From Aequorivita capsosiphonis DSM 23843 (GTDB lineage: Bacteria; Bacteroidota; Bacteroidia; Flavobacteriales; Flavobacteriaceae), in assembly GCF_000429125.1 (NCBI RefSeq), contig NZ_AUBG01000013.1:1-64000 (forward strand): a stretch of 64,000 nucleotides of DNA, in the 5' to 3' direction. The notes below the pieces were generated by a model. It did no database searches and had not been told where the DNA came from. It was given only the letters and a program-made list of their open reading frames with translations. Shown one piece after another: positions 44,804 through 54,782 of this stretch. The translations under genes and the position numbers were made by a program. Numbering within the stretch: the stretch's first letter is position 1; the number at the start of each line of letters is the position of its first letter.

Positions 44804-46216
44804 TTAATAACCAGGGTTCTGAGGTTCCAGATTTGGATTCAATAATAGTTCCGTTTCGGGAATTGGAAGCAATACGTCCGTTGTTTGCCATCCGGTCTTT
44901 ATTGGGGCTAGTATTTGATCTGCCACCCCAAATCTGCGAATATCAAACCACCGATGGCCATGTTCCGCAAACAGTTCAAAACGTCTTTCTTTCAAGATTT
45001 CCTGTTTTAATTGTTCGGACGTATTGGCCTGTGTATTATCCAGCCCTGCGCGCAGACGAATGGCATTGAGATCCTGTTGTGCCCCCAAAGTGTTGTTTAG
45101 ATTGTTCCGAGCTTCAGCCCTAATAAGATATTGTTCCCCTAAGCGAAATACAATGGAATATTCCATACTGCTGCCAGTGTTGAGAAACTGTTTGTACTTA
45201 TTGGCAAAGTACCAAGTCTGCGAGCCGTCGCTGATCTCGCCCACCCAGTTAGTTCTTCTGAGATCGTTGGGATCCATGCTCGCTACCAATGTGTTTGAAA
45301 GTGCGACAAAAGGTGGGGGAGTGGAGACAAAAATATAAGTTGAGCCTTCAAGGGCGTTGGAGCCCTGAGTTTGTGGTTTTAGCTGAAGGATGGCAGAGCT
45401 GCTTTCCTTTAAAAACACTTTGTTTAGATCCATTTCCAGATTGAACAAAGAGCTATGGTCAATAATCCTGCTACTTTCGGTTTGTGCCTCTTGCCAGTGC
45501 CCCATGTATAGGTAAACCCTAGCGAGCAGGGCAGAGACCGCCCAAGTGTTTGCGCGTGTTCGCTCCCTTGTAGGATAATTTTCGCCCAAGAGCAGCTTTG
45601 ATTGGTTCAGGTCGTCTAATAAGGTATCGTAGACCATTGCTATGGATATTTTTTCTATTTGAGTATTCAATTGGTAATTAGTGGTCTGGGGATAGGGTAT
45701 CTCGCCAAATAGGTTGACTAGGTAAAAATTCACCAAAGCCCTGATAAAAAGAGTCTCACCCTTTAGTTGTTGATTAAGTTCCACTGGAAGTTGCTCTGCG
45801 TTAGTTAAGCCTTCAAGCGCTGCATTGCACATATAGATTAGGCTATAGGCATTGTCCCAAATGCGCTGCACAGCAGAATCTGCAGGTAGGACTTGGTGGA
45901 AGTAAAATGTTTGTGAGGTATCCCAAGGCATACCGTAAAAATCTAGTTCATCTGCATAAAGTCCCATAAGTACGCCCATACCAGTATTGGAACCAGAGAC
46001 CATAACTTCATCTCTTAACCTTCCATATAGTGCTGTTACTGCTGCTGTGGCGGTGGCTTCATCGGTAAATACTTCCTCGTGAGGTATTTGTTCAGAGGGA
46101 TCATCCACTTCTAAAAAATCCTCACAGCTGGGGCAGGCCACAGAGAGAAACAGGAGCAAAAAAACCGATTTTAGCTTTAGGGGAGTTACCCTATTTTTAA
46201 TTGTATTTATTTTCAT
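44804..46216 (-). CDS. SusD/RagB-family outer-membrane lipoprotein
   Basis: The 470-residue lipoprotein (lipobox around LSVAC at residues 24-28) has the SusD plan: FLEVDDPSEQIP near the start, TPR-like helices with WDNAYSLIYMCNAALEGL and LFIRALVNFYLVNLFGEIPYP, and the C-terminal part NAIRLRAGL, KQEILKERRFELFAEHGHRWFDIRR in pieces. It caps the SusC channel and binds the ligand. It lies 20 bases after susC. Confidence 0.95.
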   Translation of the reverse strand: MKINTIKNRVTPLKLKSVFLLLFLSVACPSCEDFLEVDDPSEQIPHEEVFTDEATATAAVTALYGRLRDEVMVSGSNTGMGVLMGLYADELDFYGMPWDTSQTFYFHQVLPADSAVQRIWDNAYSLIYMCNAALEGLTNAEQLPVELNQQLKGETLFIRALVNFYLVNLFGEIPYPQTTNYQLNTQIEKISIAMVYDTLLDDLNQSKLLLGENYPTRERTRANTWAVSALLARVYLYMGHWQEAQTESSRIIDHSSLFNLEMDLNKVFLKESSSAILQLKPQTQGSNALEGSTYIFVSTPPPFVALSNTLVASMDPNDLRRTNWVGEISDGSQTWYFANKYKQFLNTGSSMEYSIVFRLGEQYLIRAEARNNLNNTLGAQQDLNAIRLRAGLDNTQANTSEQLKQEILKERRFELFAEHGHRWFDIRRFGVADQILAPIKTGWQTTDVLLPIPETELLLNPNLEPQNPGY

Positions 46217-46235
46217 AATTCGTTTTTTTTTTAGT

Positions 46236-49200
46236 TTATATGTTCAGCAGAAAACCTAAGGTTAAGCGGGTTAAAGGCGGGAGGAAGCCATCCATTTGTT
46301 CAGGATCTCCACCTTTAAATTTGGTGAATGTGAGCAGGTTTTGACCTGAAAGAAATAGGCGGCACGAGCTATTGTTCTCCTTACCCATATTAAGGGTATA
46401 TGCAACTGTCATTGATTTTAAACGGATAAAAGACGCGTCTGATATAGTACCGCTACTTTGGAGGAATTGGTAATAGGCAAGAAATGCCTCGGGATCAGCT
46501 CCAGAGGTGAAACGTTGCATACTCGCAAGATCGCCATCTTGCTGCCATCTATCCATTACGGTTGCGGGTTGATTGGATAGGGTTCCTGCGGGTTCGGTAG
46601 TTCGGTATTGATTGTAACCTTTTTTCTTTACAAACTGAAAGAAAATGTCGAGATCCCAATTTTTATAGCTGAGGGAGTTTGAGAAGCCGCCGTAATATTT
46701 GGGAGTAAAATCGGCTATATATTCTCTATCCTCACTTGCCGTTATCTGCCCATCATTATTGTAGTCCTCAAATTCAAAAAGACCCGTTTGGGGGTTTACG
46801 CCCGTAAGCTTATAAAGTTTTACGATTGCCAAAGGACTTCCGATAACGTATTTATGGGAATAGGGAGAGGTTTCCAGCCCTGGGAATTCGAGGAGCTTAT
46901 TTTTTAATAGGGAAAGATTTAGGGAAGTGGTCCATTTGAAATCTGCTGTTTGAAAGGGAACTGTCTTTAGGTCAAATTCCCATCCTTTGTTTTCGACTTT
47001 CGCATCTAGATTTGCCAAAATGGATTTAAAACCCGTAGTGGTGGGCAAGGAATAGTTTATGAGCTGGTTGGAGGAACGGTTGTTGTAATGTGCAACTGAA
47101 AGCATTACGCTATTTTTAAAAAAGCCAGTTTCTAATGCAAGTTCACTTTTGTTGTTCTGTTCCCATTGAAAGTTTGGGTTGTACAATCTGGATGGTTCCA
47201 ACCCAATATTACCATCGTAGGATTGACCGGTAATTGTATAGGTCTGTAGATATTGGTAATCGCCAATCTTGTCATTACCTGTAATGCCATAGCTGCCGCG
47301 AAGTTTTCCGAAACTCAGCCAGTCAATTTGCAGATCCTCCGAAAAAATATAAGCTGCCCCTAGGGCTCCAAAATTTCCATATTTGTTACCGGGACCAAAA
47401 CGGCTAGATCCATCGCGCCTTCCCGTGAGGTTCAGGAAAACTTTGTCTTTATGAGCATAGTTTATTCTTGCGAACCAGGATTGGGTGTTGTACTGTGTTT
47501 TTTCTTCACTATTAACCAAGATCGTGGTAGCGGCACTTAAGTTGTTAATAAAACGATCAGATTGAAAGCCTATGCCGTAAATACCGAGCTTATTGTATTG
47601 TTGTTTTTGAAAGGTGCTTCCCAAGAGTATATTTAACTTTGCATTTCCAAATTTTCTTTCCCAATGCAGTTGTGGCTCTAGAATCCAGTTATTCTTGTTC
47701 CCTTCATTTATGGTGACCATGGAATTGGCGCTTGTCATACCATAGGCTGGGTTAAATGCAGTATGCGGAGAAGTTACATGGTCTTTTAGCTGGTTGATGC
47801 CATAGCCCGAATTTAGTTTTAGCTCAAGACCGCTGGTTATTTCATACGATAGCACGAGACTTGAAAACAGAGTCAGGGCATCATTTTTATATTCACCCTC
47901 AAGTGGAGCCACGGGGTTGGTCCATGTACCGTCCTCCCAGTTTAGGGTGCCATCTTCATCGTAAAGGGCGGGAGCATTTGGCGCTAACTTTAAAGCATTA
48001 AATGTTAAGTCGTTGCTGGGTAGTAGATTGTCTTCTAGTGAAAACACAGCATTAAAATCCATTTTAAAATTATTCCGCGCGTTTCTGTGTTGAATGTTTG
48101 TATTGAATGAGATGCGGTCATAATTAAAATTTCCTGGGTATACCGAAGTTTCATTTTGGTAAATTCCAGCCAGCAAAAAAGATGTTCTTTCTGAACCTCC
48201 CGAAATGGAGCCCTGTACTTTTTGTGAATTTGCGGTATTTCCGATAAGCACTTCCTGCCAATCGGTATATCTATTTATATTCCAGGTTCCGTTTATATCG
48301 TATGCCGTTTCGGGATAGGTTGTAATCCCGTCATTGGCAAATGCCTCACGGCGCATTTCAATATATTGCTCTGTTTTGAGCAGCGCTCTCTTTTTGGTGA
48401 TGTGTGCGATGCCAGTGCTGTTACCGAAGGAGAACTGTGTACGACCGGCCTTTCCCTTTTTTGTGGTTATCAAAACAACGCCATTTGCCCCACGGGAGCC
48501 ATATATAGCTGTTGCATCGGCATCCTTTAATATTTCTATGGATGCAATAGAAGCAGGGTTAATGGCATTGAGGGGACTTATGATTCCCCGAGGAATTATT
48601 GCCCCAGAGGAAAGATCTGATCCGAGGGTTTGTGAATCGTATGGAATACCATCAATAATATAAAGAGGTTCGTTACCTGCCATAATACTGTTTTGGCCCC
48701 GAATGCGAACATTGAAACCACTGCCCGGAATTCCAGAGGTTGGGGTAATGTCGACTCCCGATAATCTGCCCTGCATCGCTTCTAGCGGATTATTAACGGG
48801 TTGGTTCTCAATATCCTCAGCAGTAATCCGGGAAATACTCCCCGTCTTTTCCCTATCAGTAACCTTATAATACCCCGCATTAATAACCACCTGGTCCAAA
48901 GCCGTGGCATCAGGTAGCATGGTAACATTTAGTATGGTTTTATTGCCCACGGCAAGCTCCTGCAGTTTATACCCCAAATAGCTAAACACAATTGTGTCAG
49001 TATTGTTTGCGCTAATTTCATAATGCCCATCCATATCACTTTGAGTCCCTCGTGAAGTGTTTTTCACCAAAATATTTACACCAGCCAAACCAATACCTAG
49101 GGAGTCTGTTACAACTCCCTGTATTTTGCCTTGGGGCATTGCTTTGCTAATTCGGCGGGTAATGGTCAGGTAATTATCTTTGGTTGCGGTAATATTAAAC

Positions 49201-49517
49201 TTGGATGGGGGAAGGCATTGCTCTAATAGCTCACTTACCTTGATGGTGCCCTTTTTTAACTCTATTTTGGGCAGGTCCTTAAAAATATCCGACTGGTAGA
49301 TGAAGGTACATTCGGTCTGTTTTCCAATTATTTCAAAGACCTCATAAATGCTAACAGTCCTGTCATGATCAATTGTGATTTTTGGATTTTGAGAATTCAG
49401 AGAATTTGATGAGAAACCAAAGATGGCTGTACAGCTTAAGAATAGCATGGTTCTTAAGATAATTTTCGGGAGGTGCCTCGCTTGAAATGCAAGCACCGTT
49501 ATTAATTTAATTTTCAT
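46236..49517 (-). CDS. SusC/RagA-family TonB-dependent outer-membrane transporter
   Basis: The 1093-residue transporter has, after its signal, an STN domain (DHDRTVSIYEVFEIIGKQTE in part, residues about 50-115), a carboxypeptidase-like strand domain (IQGVVTDSLGIGLAGVNILVK), the plug with NPLEAMQGRLSGVDITPTSG and VLKDADATAIYGSRGANGV, and a 22-strand barrel. The STN domain signals to a FecR/sigma pair, which is encoded just upstream. It imports a ligand with its SusD partner. Confidence 0.96.
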   Translation of the reverse strand: MKIKLITVLAFQARHLPKIILRTMLFLSCTAIFGFSSNSLNSQNPKITIDHDRTVSIYEVFEIIGKQTECTFIYQSDIFKDLPKIELKKGTIKVSELLEQCLPPSKFNITATKDNYLTITRRISKAMPQGKIQGVVTDSLGIGLAGVNILVKNTSRGTQSDMDGHYEISANNTDTIVFSYLGYKLQELAVGNKTILNVTMLPDATALDQVVINAGYYKVTDREKTGSISRITAEDIENQPVNNPLEAMQGRLSGVDITPTSGIPGSGFNVRIRGQNSIMAGNEPLYIIDGIPYDSQTLGSDLSSGAIIPRGIISPLNAINPASIASIEILKDADATAIYGSRGANGVVLITTKKGKAGRTQFSFGNSTGIAHITKKRALLKTEQYIEMRREAFANDGITTYPETAYDINGTWNINRYTDWQEVLIGNTANSQKVQGSISGGSERTSFLLAGIYQNETSVYPGNFNYDRISFNTNIQHRNARNNFKMDFNAVFSLEDNLLPSNDLTFNALKLAPNAPALYDEDGTLNWEDGTWTNPVAPLEGEYKNDALTLFSSLVLSYEITSGLELKLNSGYGINQLKDHVTSPHTAFNPAYGMTSANSMVTINEGNKNNWILEPQLHWERKFGNAKLNILLGSTFQKQQYNKLGIYGIGFQSDRFINNLSAATTILVNSEEKTQYNTQSWFARINYAHKDKVFLNLTGRRDGSSRFGPGNKYGNFGALGAAYIFSEDLQIDWLSFGKLRGSYGITGNDKIGDYQYLQTYTITGQSYDGNIGLEPSRLYNPNFQWEQNNKSELALETGFFKNSVMLSVAHYNNRSSNQLINYSLPTTTGFKSILANLDAKVENKGWEFDLKTVPFQTADFKWTTSLNLSLLKNKLLEFPGLETSPYSHKYVIGSPLAIVKLYKLTGVNPQTGLFEFEDYNNDGQITASEDREYIADFTPKYYGGFSNSLSYKNWDLDIFFQFVKKKGYNQYRTTEPAGTLSNQPATVMDRWQQDGDLASMQRFTSGADPEAFLAYYQFLQSSGTISDASFIRLKSMTVAYTLNMGKENNSSCRLFLSGQNLLTFTKFKGGDPEQMDGFLPPLTRLTLGFLLNI

Positions 49518-49604
49518 AAATTTGTAAATTGATTGGTTAATAATCCAATTATATAGGGAGTTGAGTTTTATACTTTCCAGGTAGTCGCTCTTCTCCCTTC
49601 TTTT

Positions 49605-50756
49605 TTATCTAATGGTTATGGTTTTGTTCTTTATCTCATAGGCGTTTATACTGTTAGTTTTTTGTATTCCGTTCAATATTTCTTCTATTGTTTGTTTTTT
49701 ACTTAAAAGTCCGCTGAATTTTACTTTCTGCAGTTCTGGGGAGCCGAAGTAAATCTGTACATCATACCATCGGGACAAGACTTGAATAATCTCACTTAAC
49801 GGCTTGTCCTCAAAGTAAAAATAACCCCTAATCCATGCAGTGTCGTGATTTACATCCACGGAGTACTTTGACAATTGATTGGTGCTATAATCCCAAACAG
49901 ATTGTTCTCCGGGATGTAGTTCGGCATGTTTATCCTTGGCTGCTATATGCACCTTTCCTTCCACCAAGGTGGTATATATTCTTTCTTCATCGTTATATGC
50001 TTTCAGATTGAAGGCGGTACCGATCACTTTTACTTCTTGTCCTTTCGCGATAATTTTAAAGGCATCTCCTTGGTGTTCAGAACTGGGGGAAACAACCAAA
50101 TAAGCTTCGCCATATAGCAATTCCACAGCTCGTGTTTCACCAGGCCGAAAGGCGATGGGATATTTTATCTTGGTATCCGCATTTAACCATATTTCAGTAC
50201 CATCTGCAAGTCTTAATTGATATTGCCCTCCTCTCGGCACGGCCAAATAATTAAATACGGTGTGTAGCTGAGCGTTTTCTTGTTTATATTCCAATCTATC
50301 CCCCTTACTTTGTGCAACTTTATTTTTGAAAGTAGTCTCAGGGCTTAAGACTACTTGAGTTCCGTCTTCTAGAATTAAAAGAGCCTTATCAGTTCCTGGT
50401 TCAATAGCGAGCTGCACTGGAGCTTCTTGCTCAGTTTTTGGAATGTTGTTGTAGGTGAGGTATGAGACAGAAAACAATAATAAGGCAATGGCGGCCGCCC
50501 TATACAGTCTTGGCATTAGGGTTCTTGACGGTTTTTGTAATCTTTCAGCCACTTTTGCCCAGTCATTCTCAACATCAATTTCTTTCAATTTTCCCAGTTG
50601 CTCTTCTACGGCTGGCTCGGAGAGATTTTTCCGAATATGGTTCTTGGTTTCCTTATTTAAATAATCTACCTCCTTTAAGGCGGCAGACTCTTCACCTATG
50701 GAATGGCTTTTGGCCAATTTGTTTGCCAAGGCAAACAGACGTTCGTAGATTGTCAT
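49605..50756 (-). CDS. FecR-family anti-sigma regulator
   Basis: The 383-residue protein has a cytoplasmic N-terminus, one membrane helix (AAIALLLFSVSYLTY), the FecR domain (VPRGGQYQLRLADGTEIWLNAD in part, TRAVELLYGEAYLVV) and the C-terminal DUF4974 domain (FEDKPLSEIIQVLSRWYDVQI). It passes the signal from the STN domain of the SusC protein to the sigma factor encoded before it. Confidence 0.95.
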   Translation of the reverse strand: MTIYERLFALANKLAKSHSIGEESAALKEVDYLNKETKNHIRKNLSEPAVEEQLGKLKEIDVENDWAKVAERLQKPSRTLMPRLYRAAAIALLLFSVSYLTYNNIPKTEQEAPVQLAIEPGTDKALLILEDGTQVVLSPETTFKNKVAQSKGDRLEYKQENAQLHTVFNYLAVPRGGQYQLRLADGTEIWLNADTKIKYPIAFRPGETRAVELLYGEAYLVVSPSSEHQGDAFKIIAKGQEVKVIGTAFNLKAYNDEERIYTTLVEGKVHIAAKDKHAELHPGEQSVWDYSTNQLSKYSVDVNHDTAWIRGYFYFEDKPLSEIIQVLSRWYDVQIYFGSPELQKVKFSGLLSKKQTIEEILNGIQKTNSINAYEIKNKTITIR

Positions 50757-50806
50757 CGTGGTATCTTTATACCTCTAAAACAATTAAAATGTTGAAGTGT
50801 CTAAAA

Positions 50807-51355
50807 TTAAATTGGAAAAATTGAAAATAAATATTTTAAAGGGGCCAGTAGGATCTTTAATTTTTGATAGGCCAGGCTTTTTTGAGTTCTTACCGTACTT
50901 GGGGTGATATTGAGTTCTTCGGCAATTTCATTGTTGGTATACTTGTTTAGCGAGAGCGAAATCACTTTTGCAGATTTTTTCGGTAGCTTTTCTATAGCCT
51001 TGTAGAGTAGGGCATAGGTTTCTGCAGTAACCATTTCCGAAAAAAAATAGTCCTCGGACTGTTGTATGGACAAGTCTAGGGGGGCGGCATTGACTATAGT
51101 TTTATAGTGCTTGCTTTTTAGGTAATTAAGACAATGGTTTTTAACGGTGGTATAATAGTAGGCTTTGGTAGTGTCGTGGTGTGTAAATGTTGGCTGCTTC
51201 GCCCATATTTTAATAAATACCTCCTGAACGATGTCTTTAGAAGTATCCATATCGTTGAGATACTTATTGGCAAATAGGCAAAGAGGTGGATAGAGGGCAT
51301 CAAAGAACGATCTATACTCCGCTAATTTTTTGAGATGTGATGTACCCTTAGGCAT
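50807..51355 (-). CDS. ECF sigma factor of the FecI/SusC type
   Basis: The 182-residue protein has region 2 (YPPLCLFANKYLNDMDTSKDIVQEVF in two parts) and region 4 (LPKKSAKVISLSLNKYTNNEIAEEL with PSTVRTQKSLAYQKL). With FecR it forms the cell-surface signalling unit that turns on the downstream susC, susD and peptidase genes. Confidence 0.95.
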   Translation of the reverse strand: MPKGTSHLKKLAEYRSFFDALYPPLCLFANKYLNDMDTSKDIVQEVFIKIWAKQPTFTHHDTTKAYYYTTVKNHCLNYLKSKHYKTIVNAAPLDLSIQQSEDYFFSEMVTAETYALLYKAIEKLPKKSAKVISLSLNKYTNNEIAEELNITPSTVRTQKSLAYQKLKILLAPLKYLFSIFPI

Positions 51356-51479
51356 AGCATTGCGATTTTTAAGGGAATGAATTTTTCCAGCGCTGTCTGC
51401 ACCGTCTTACCTTCTTAACAAGGCAGTTGAATCAAACTACACCACAATACTATCTGGTTTTAAAAACCCATAGAAAAAA

Positions 51480-51546
51480 GTGGGCGCGGAACTCAACTTA
51501 TTGTACTAGAGGTACTGGTATACCGTGCAACAATAAGAGAGCCCAC
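51480..51546. other. stable hairpin, possible structured RNA or element end
   Basis: GTGGGC at 51480-51485 pairs with GCCCAC at 51541-51546, CTTATTGT at 51497-51504 pairs with ACAATAAG at 51530-51537, and the loop holds the self-complementary GGTATACC. It lies in the 390-base gap between the divergent sigma-factor and XRE genes and is preceded by an A-run, so on the minus strand it ends in a T-run. It may be a terminator or small RNA. The rest of the gap shows no gene. Confidence 0.5.
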
Positions 51547-51747
51547 GCCCGGGTCGTGAGCAATCTGCTTATCGTCTCGTTGCACAAAAATTACCAGTTT
51601 TCTAGTACGAGATTCAAAGCGAAAGCTTCTAATGTTTTGCTCTTAGAAGAATCGCAAATTTAAATAATTGAGTGCAATATAATAAAAATATTTATTCAAT
51701 ACAAATATGTATCGAACAAATAATAAGTTTTTTTCAAATTTTACTGG

Positions 51748-52116
51748 ATGACAAAGTATAGCGAAATAGAACTCAATCTTATAAATATTCAAATAGGTTG
51801 TGTTATAAGATTGGCTAGACTAAAGAGAAATTTGTCTCAGCATGAACTTTCCCTAATAATAGGTACAAATCCAACTATGGTAGGAAGGGTTGAACGATTC
51901 GAAAATGAAAGTAGTTGGAATAAAATATATTGTATAAGTCAACAATTAGAAATCAACTTTTTTGATTTATTTGTTTTGAAGAGTAAAGAGGAATTATTGA
52001 ACATTGTTGACGAATCATTAAGTCTTGAGGAAAAACTTACTACGGTCAAAAGAGATTACTACTTTACACTACGTTCAACAATTACAGCCAAATTTAATTC
52101 TTTGTCAAAAGATTAA
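51748..52116 (+). CDS. XRE-family helix-turn-helix regulator
   Basis: The 122-residue protein has an HTH_3 domain at about residues 15-70 (IRLARLKRNLSQHELSLIIG, then NPTMVGRVERFE) and a short helical tail. It is alone, with more than 600 gene-free bases after it. It may mark the start of the second defence island. Confidence 0.9.
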   Translation: MTKYSEIELNLINIQIGCVIRLARLKRNLSQHELSLIIGTNPTMVGRVERFENESSWNKIYCISQQLEINFFDLFVLKSKEELLNIVDESLSLEEKLTTVKRDYYFTLRSTITAKFNSLSKD

Positions 52117-52733
52117 AGTAGGGTTTATGTTTTGCTGCACTATCTACCTACCATCTACCTTAAAGGATTAAAATACTATGTGCAACCAAAATAAAGTTTA
52201 TATAAAACTTGCATTCAACTTAATATAACTAATCTTCCCATCCACAAAGTGTCCGACCACCCTTCTTTGCGTCACTCAAAGAAACAGAGTAAATATCTGT
52301 CGAACAATTTTTAAGACCTCTACAGTTTTTTTTATAATGCTATCTTTTATTTTTTGGGCCTTTGCAGATGTATACTTCAGATACATCGACAGAAAATGAG
52401 GTGAGAAATAAAAATGTTGGGCCACCACTAAATATTGTTTTGTTTTTTTGTCGTTTATAATCTTTAAATGGGGAGGATATTCAATTATGATAATTTGTCT
52501 ATTAGATTCTTACAATTTATTAAGCGAAAGAATTGTTTATTTTGTATTCTCCATTTTGGCACCACAGCTTTATGTGAAGGTTGGTCTATTAAAAAGCATG
52601 TACTTGCGGTTTTCTGTAATGTAGTTATCGTGGATTACCTTATATTTGAATTTATATATAATTAGGAACAAGTTCGGTATATGCAATTTGAGATTGAGTA
52701 TATAGAAATGCAATCCCACCTCCATAGAATTAA
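52117..52733. other. gene-free stretch
   Basis: No convincing coding frame; a 65-codon frame at 52468 has no family features. AT-rich, with no strong hairpin seen. Confidence 0.4.
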
Positions 52734-53942
52734 ATGCAAGAAGATGCAAAATTTCTACTGAATGAACAATCAATAAGATTTAAAGCCCTCTACAATGAGA
52801 CGACAATCTCAGATTTAGGTGAAGTCATTTGCACCCTCAAAGGTATCTCTCTCATTCCTATCAGTGCATCTGTTGCACCCTTAACTATTAAAGAAAATTT
52901 CATTCATAAAATAGATGAAAATAAAACTGATTTGGAAACAAAACTTTTTCAAGGGCAATACTATTTAAACGTTGTTGATTATACACTTGGAGAAATTGCA
53001 TTTGCCGCCAATTTTCATTGTACTGAATGGCTTGCTCAGATATGGAAGTTTCTGATTAATGATCCAAGAACAGATGAGATAACCATAACTCTCACCGATG
53101 AAAGCATAAGAAATTATATTCTCGAAGCAAATTCTGACTATTTCAAATCTACCGAGCAAATTGATGAATTTTGCATTCTGTACAACATTTCGATAAAAGA
53201 CCTTGTTCAATCTGCGAGATTTACTCAATTAGAAATTCAGTTAGCAAAAATCTCCGCGCGACTTTCCTCCGAAATATTCTTCTTTCGAACAAAATTATTT
53301 TCGGAACTGCTAATACAAAATATTAACAAAACCATTTATTATTATGAGGAAGATGGAATCAAGAAAATAAACTCAGAGAATAAAATGGTTTATGAAAAAT
53401 GGAAAGACTCTCAACTTGAAAAAATTCAATTAGCACAAAAATACACCCATTCTCCCTACGTATTTGATGATTCCGAACAATATCAAAATTTCGAATCACT
53501 TAGAACATATTCCCCAAGTTACAACTTGCCACAAGACCTATTATCCGAAACTTTTTATTGGATTGACAGCTTTCCCAAAGTAAAAGATAGGTTTAAAAGA
53601 GCTACGGATTTATTTAAAAAAGGAGAAGATCGCAGGGATTGCTTAGATAATCTGAGGTTATCATTGGAATTATTGATTAAAGACATTCTAAAAAATAATA
53701 AAAGTTTGGAAAATCAACTTGGAGGAATTGGAGCGTACCAAGACCAACTTGGAATAGGAATCGAAATTCGGAATACGTTTGTAAAAACAATTGAATATTT
53801 CAATAAATATCAAAATGAAAACGTAAAGCACAATATTGACATCAAGAGCGATCACGAAGTCGAGTTTATCTTCGGTTTGACAATGATATTTATAAGAATG
53901 TTAATAAAACCAAATAGAGAATATAACAAAAACATGATATAA
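52734..53942 (+). CDS. unknown protein with Abi_C/HEPN-like C-terminus
   Basis: The 402-residue soluble protein has an unrecognised N-terminal 270 residues. The helical C-terminal region (DCLDNLRLSLELLIKDIL, then FNKYQNENVKHNIDI, then VEFIFGLTMIFIRMLI) follows the pattern of abortive-infection C-terminal and other HEPN-type domains. There a polar N-x-x-x-K-H segment precedes the last helix. Such domains often cut RNA. The role is inferred from fold-like features and the defence context. A 48-bp repeat follows at 54031. Confidence 0.6.
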   Translation: MQEDAKFLLNEQSIRFKALYNETTISDLGEVICTLKGISLIPISASVAPLTIKENFIHKIDENKTDLETKLFQGQYYLNVVDYTLGEIAFAANFHCTEWLAQIWKFLINDPRTDEITITLTDESIRNYILEANSDYFKSTEQIDEFCILYNISIKDLVQSARFTQLEIQLAKISARLSSEIFFFRTKLFSELLIQNINKTIYYYEEDGIKKINSENKMVYEKWKDSQLEKIQLAQKYTHSPYVFDDSEQYQNFESLRTYSPSYNLPQDLLSETFYWIDSFPKVKDRFKRATDLFKKGEDRRDCLDNLRLSLELLIKDILKNNKSLENQLGGIGAYQDQLGIGIEIRNTFVKTIEYFNKYQNENVKHNIDIKSDHEVEFIFGLTMIFIRMLIKPNREYNKNMI

Positions 53943-54030
53943 AAAAGGTAACTATTGTAATCCATAATTTTTTAAAACCGAACTAATATAGCTTGCTTTG
54001 AGCGGCTTTGTTTTTTAATCTACCTGAAAA

Positions 54031-54078
54031 TCTCTCCGGTTAAAATGCACGTTGTTACGGTTTTTAGTAATGATTGGG
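54031..54078 (+). repeat. 48-bp dispersed direct repeat, copy 1
   Basis: Aligns without gaps to 55123, 56721 and 60180, with core TGTTACGGTTTTTAGTAATG. It lies 53 bases before the DUF6338 gene. All copies have the same orientation. Confidence 0.75.
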
Positions 54079-54131
54079 CTTGCGATTGTTATATATTTGA
54101 AAAGAAATTAATCCAACAATAAAACGAAACA

Positions 54132-54782
54132 GTGTCTGAATTAACTATCAAATTAATAATCATTTTAATTCCTGGGGCAATTGCAACTTTAATTTTTGGT
54201 AAGTTAATTTTACACAAAGAATGGAGTAGTTTTCGATTTGTACTATATTCAATTCTTTTCGGAATTATTTCATATTTATTTTTACAGTTGATTATAAACG
54301 GATTGAATCTTTTTTACTTTGTTGATTTACACGATTTGACAATTTGGAGTACTTTAAACAATGCTACACTAATTCCATATCAAGAGGTAGGTTTTGCATC
54401 AATCGTCTCAATATTAATTGCATTAATAGCTTCAATGATTGAGAATAGAAAAGTGATAAATAGGGTTGCAGGTTTTTTCGGAATTTCGGCAAAATACGGT
54501 GATGAAAATCTTTACTCTATGTTTCTCAACTCCAAAAATGTGCAGTTTATATATTTAAGAGATATAAAAAATCAACTTACTTATCACGGATGGGTAAAAT
54601 CATTTTCTGAGAATGACGGTGTTTCCGAAATCCGACTTGCAGATGTGGCGATTTACAATTATTCTGATTCTAAATTTCTGTATGAAGTTAGTGAAATATA
54701 TTTATCTTTAAATAAACATGAAATAATAATAGAAATAGCAAATTTAAAAGAAAATGGACAAAAAGCAACCAAACAAAAGTAA
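54132..54782 (+). CDS. DUF6338-family membrane protein
   Basis: The 216-residue protein starts with GTG and has three membrane helices (LIIILIPGAIATLIFG, FVLYSILFGIISYLFLQLIING in part, IVSILIALIASMIEN). A cytoplasmic domain follows with VQFIYLRDIKNQLTYHGWV and DVAIYNYSDSKFLYEV, the conserved core of DUF6338. The family is scattered in defence and prophage regions but has no known role. A small lysine/proline-rich gene overlaps its end by 29 bases. Confidence 0.82.
   Translation: MSELTIKLIIILIPGAIATLIFGKLILHKEWSSFRFVLYSILFGIISYLFLQLIINGLNLFYFVDLHDLTIWSTLNNATLIPYQEVGFASIVSILIALIASMIENRKVINRVAGFFGISAKYGDENLYSMFLNSKNVQFIYLRDIKNQLTYHGWVKSFSENDGVSEIRLADVAIYNYSDSKFLYEVSEIYLSLNKHEIIIEIANLKENGQKATKQK

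Noticed and set aside
44776-45338. Plus-strand frames across the SusD gene
   Set aside because: They are antisense shadows of a well-supported SusD lipoprotein.
51427-51663. A 78-residue frame over the hairpin
   Set aside because: It runs through the palindrome, has no ribosome site and shows no protein-like pattern.
52468-52665. A 65-residue frame in the gap after the XRE gene
   Set aside because: No conserved-looking segment and no supporting start signals.
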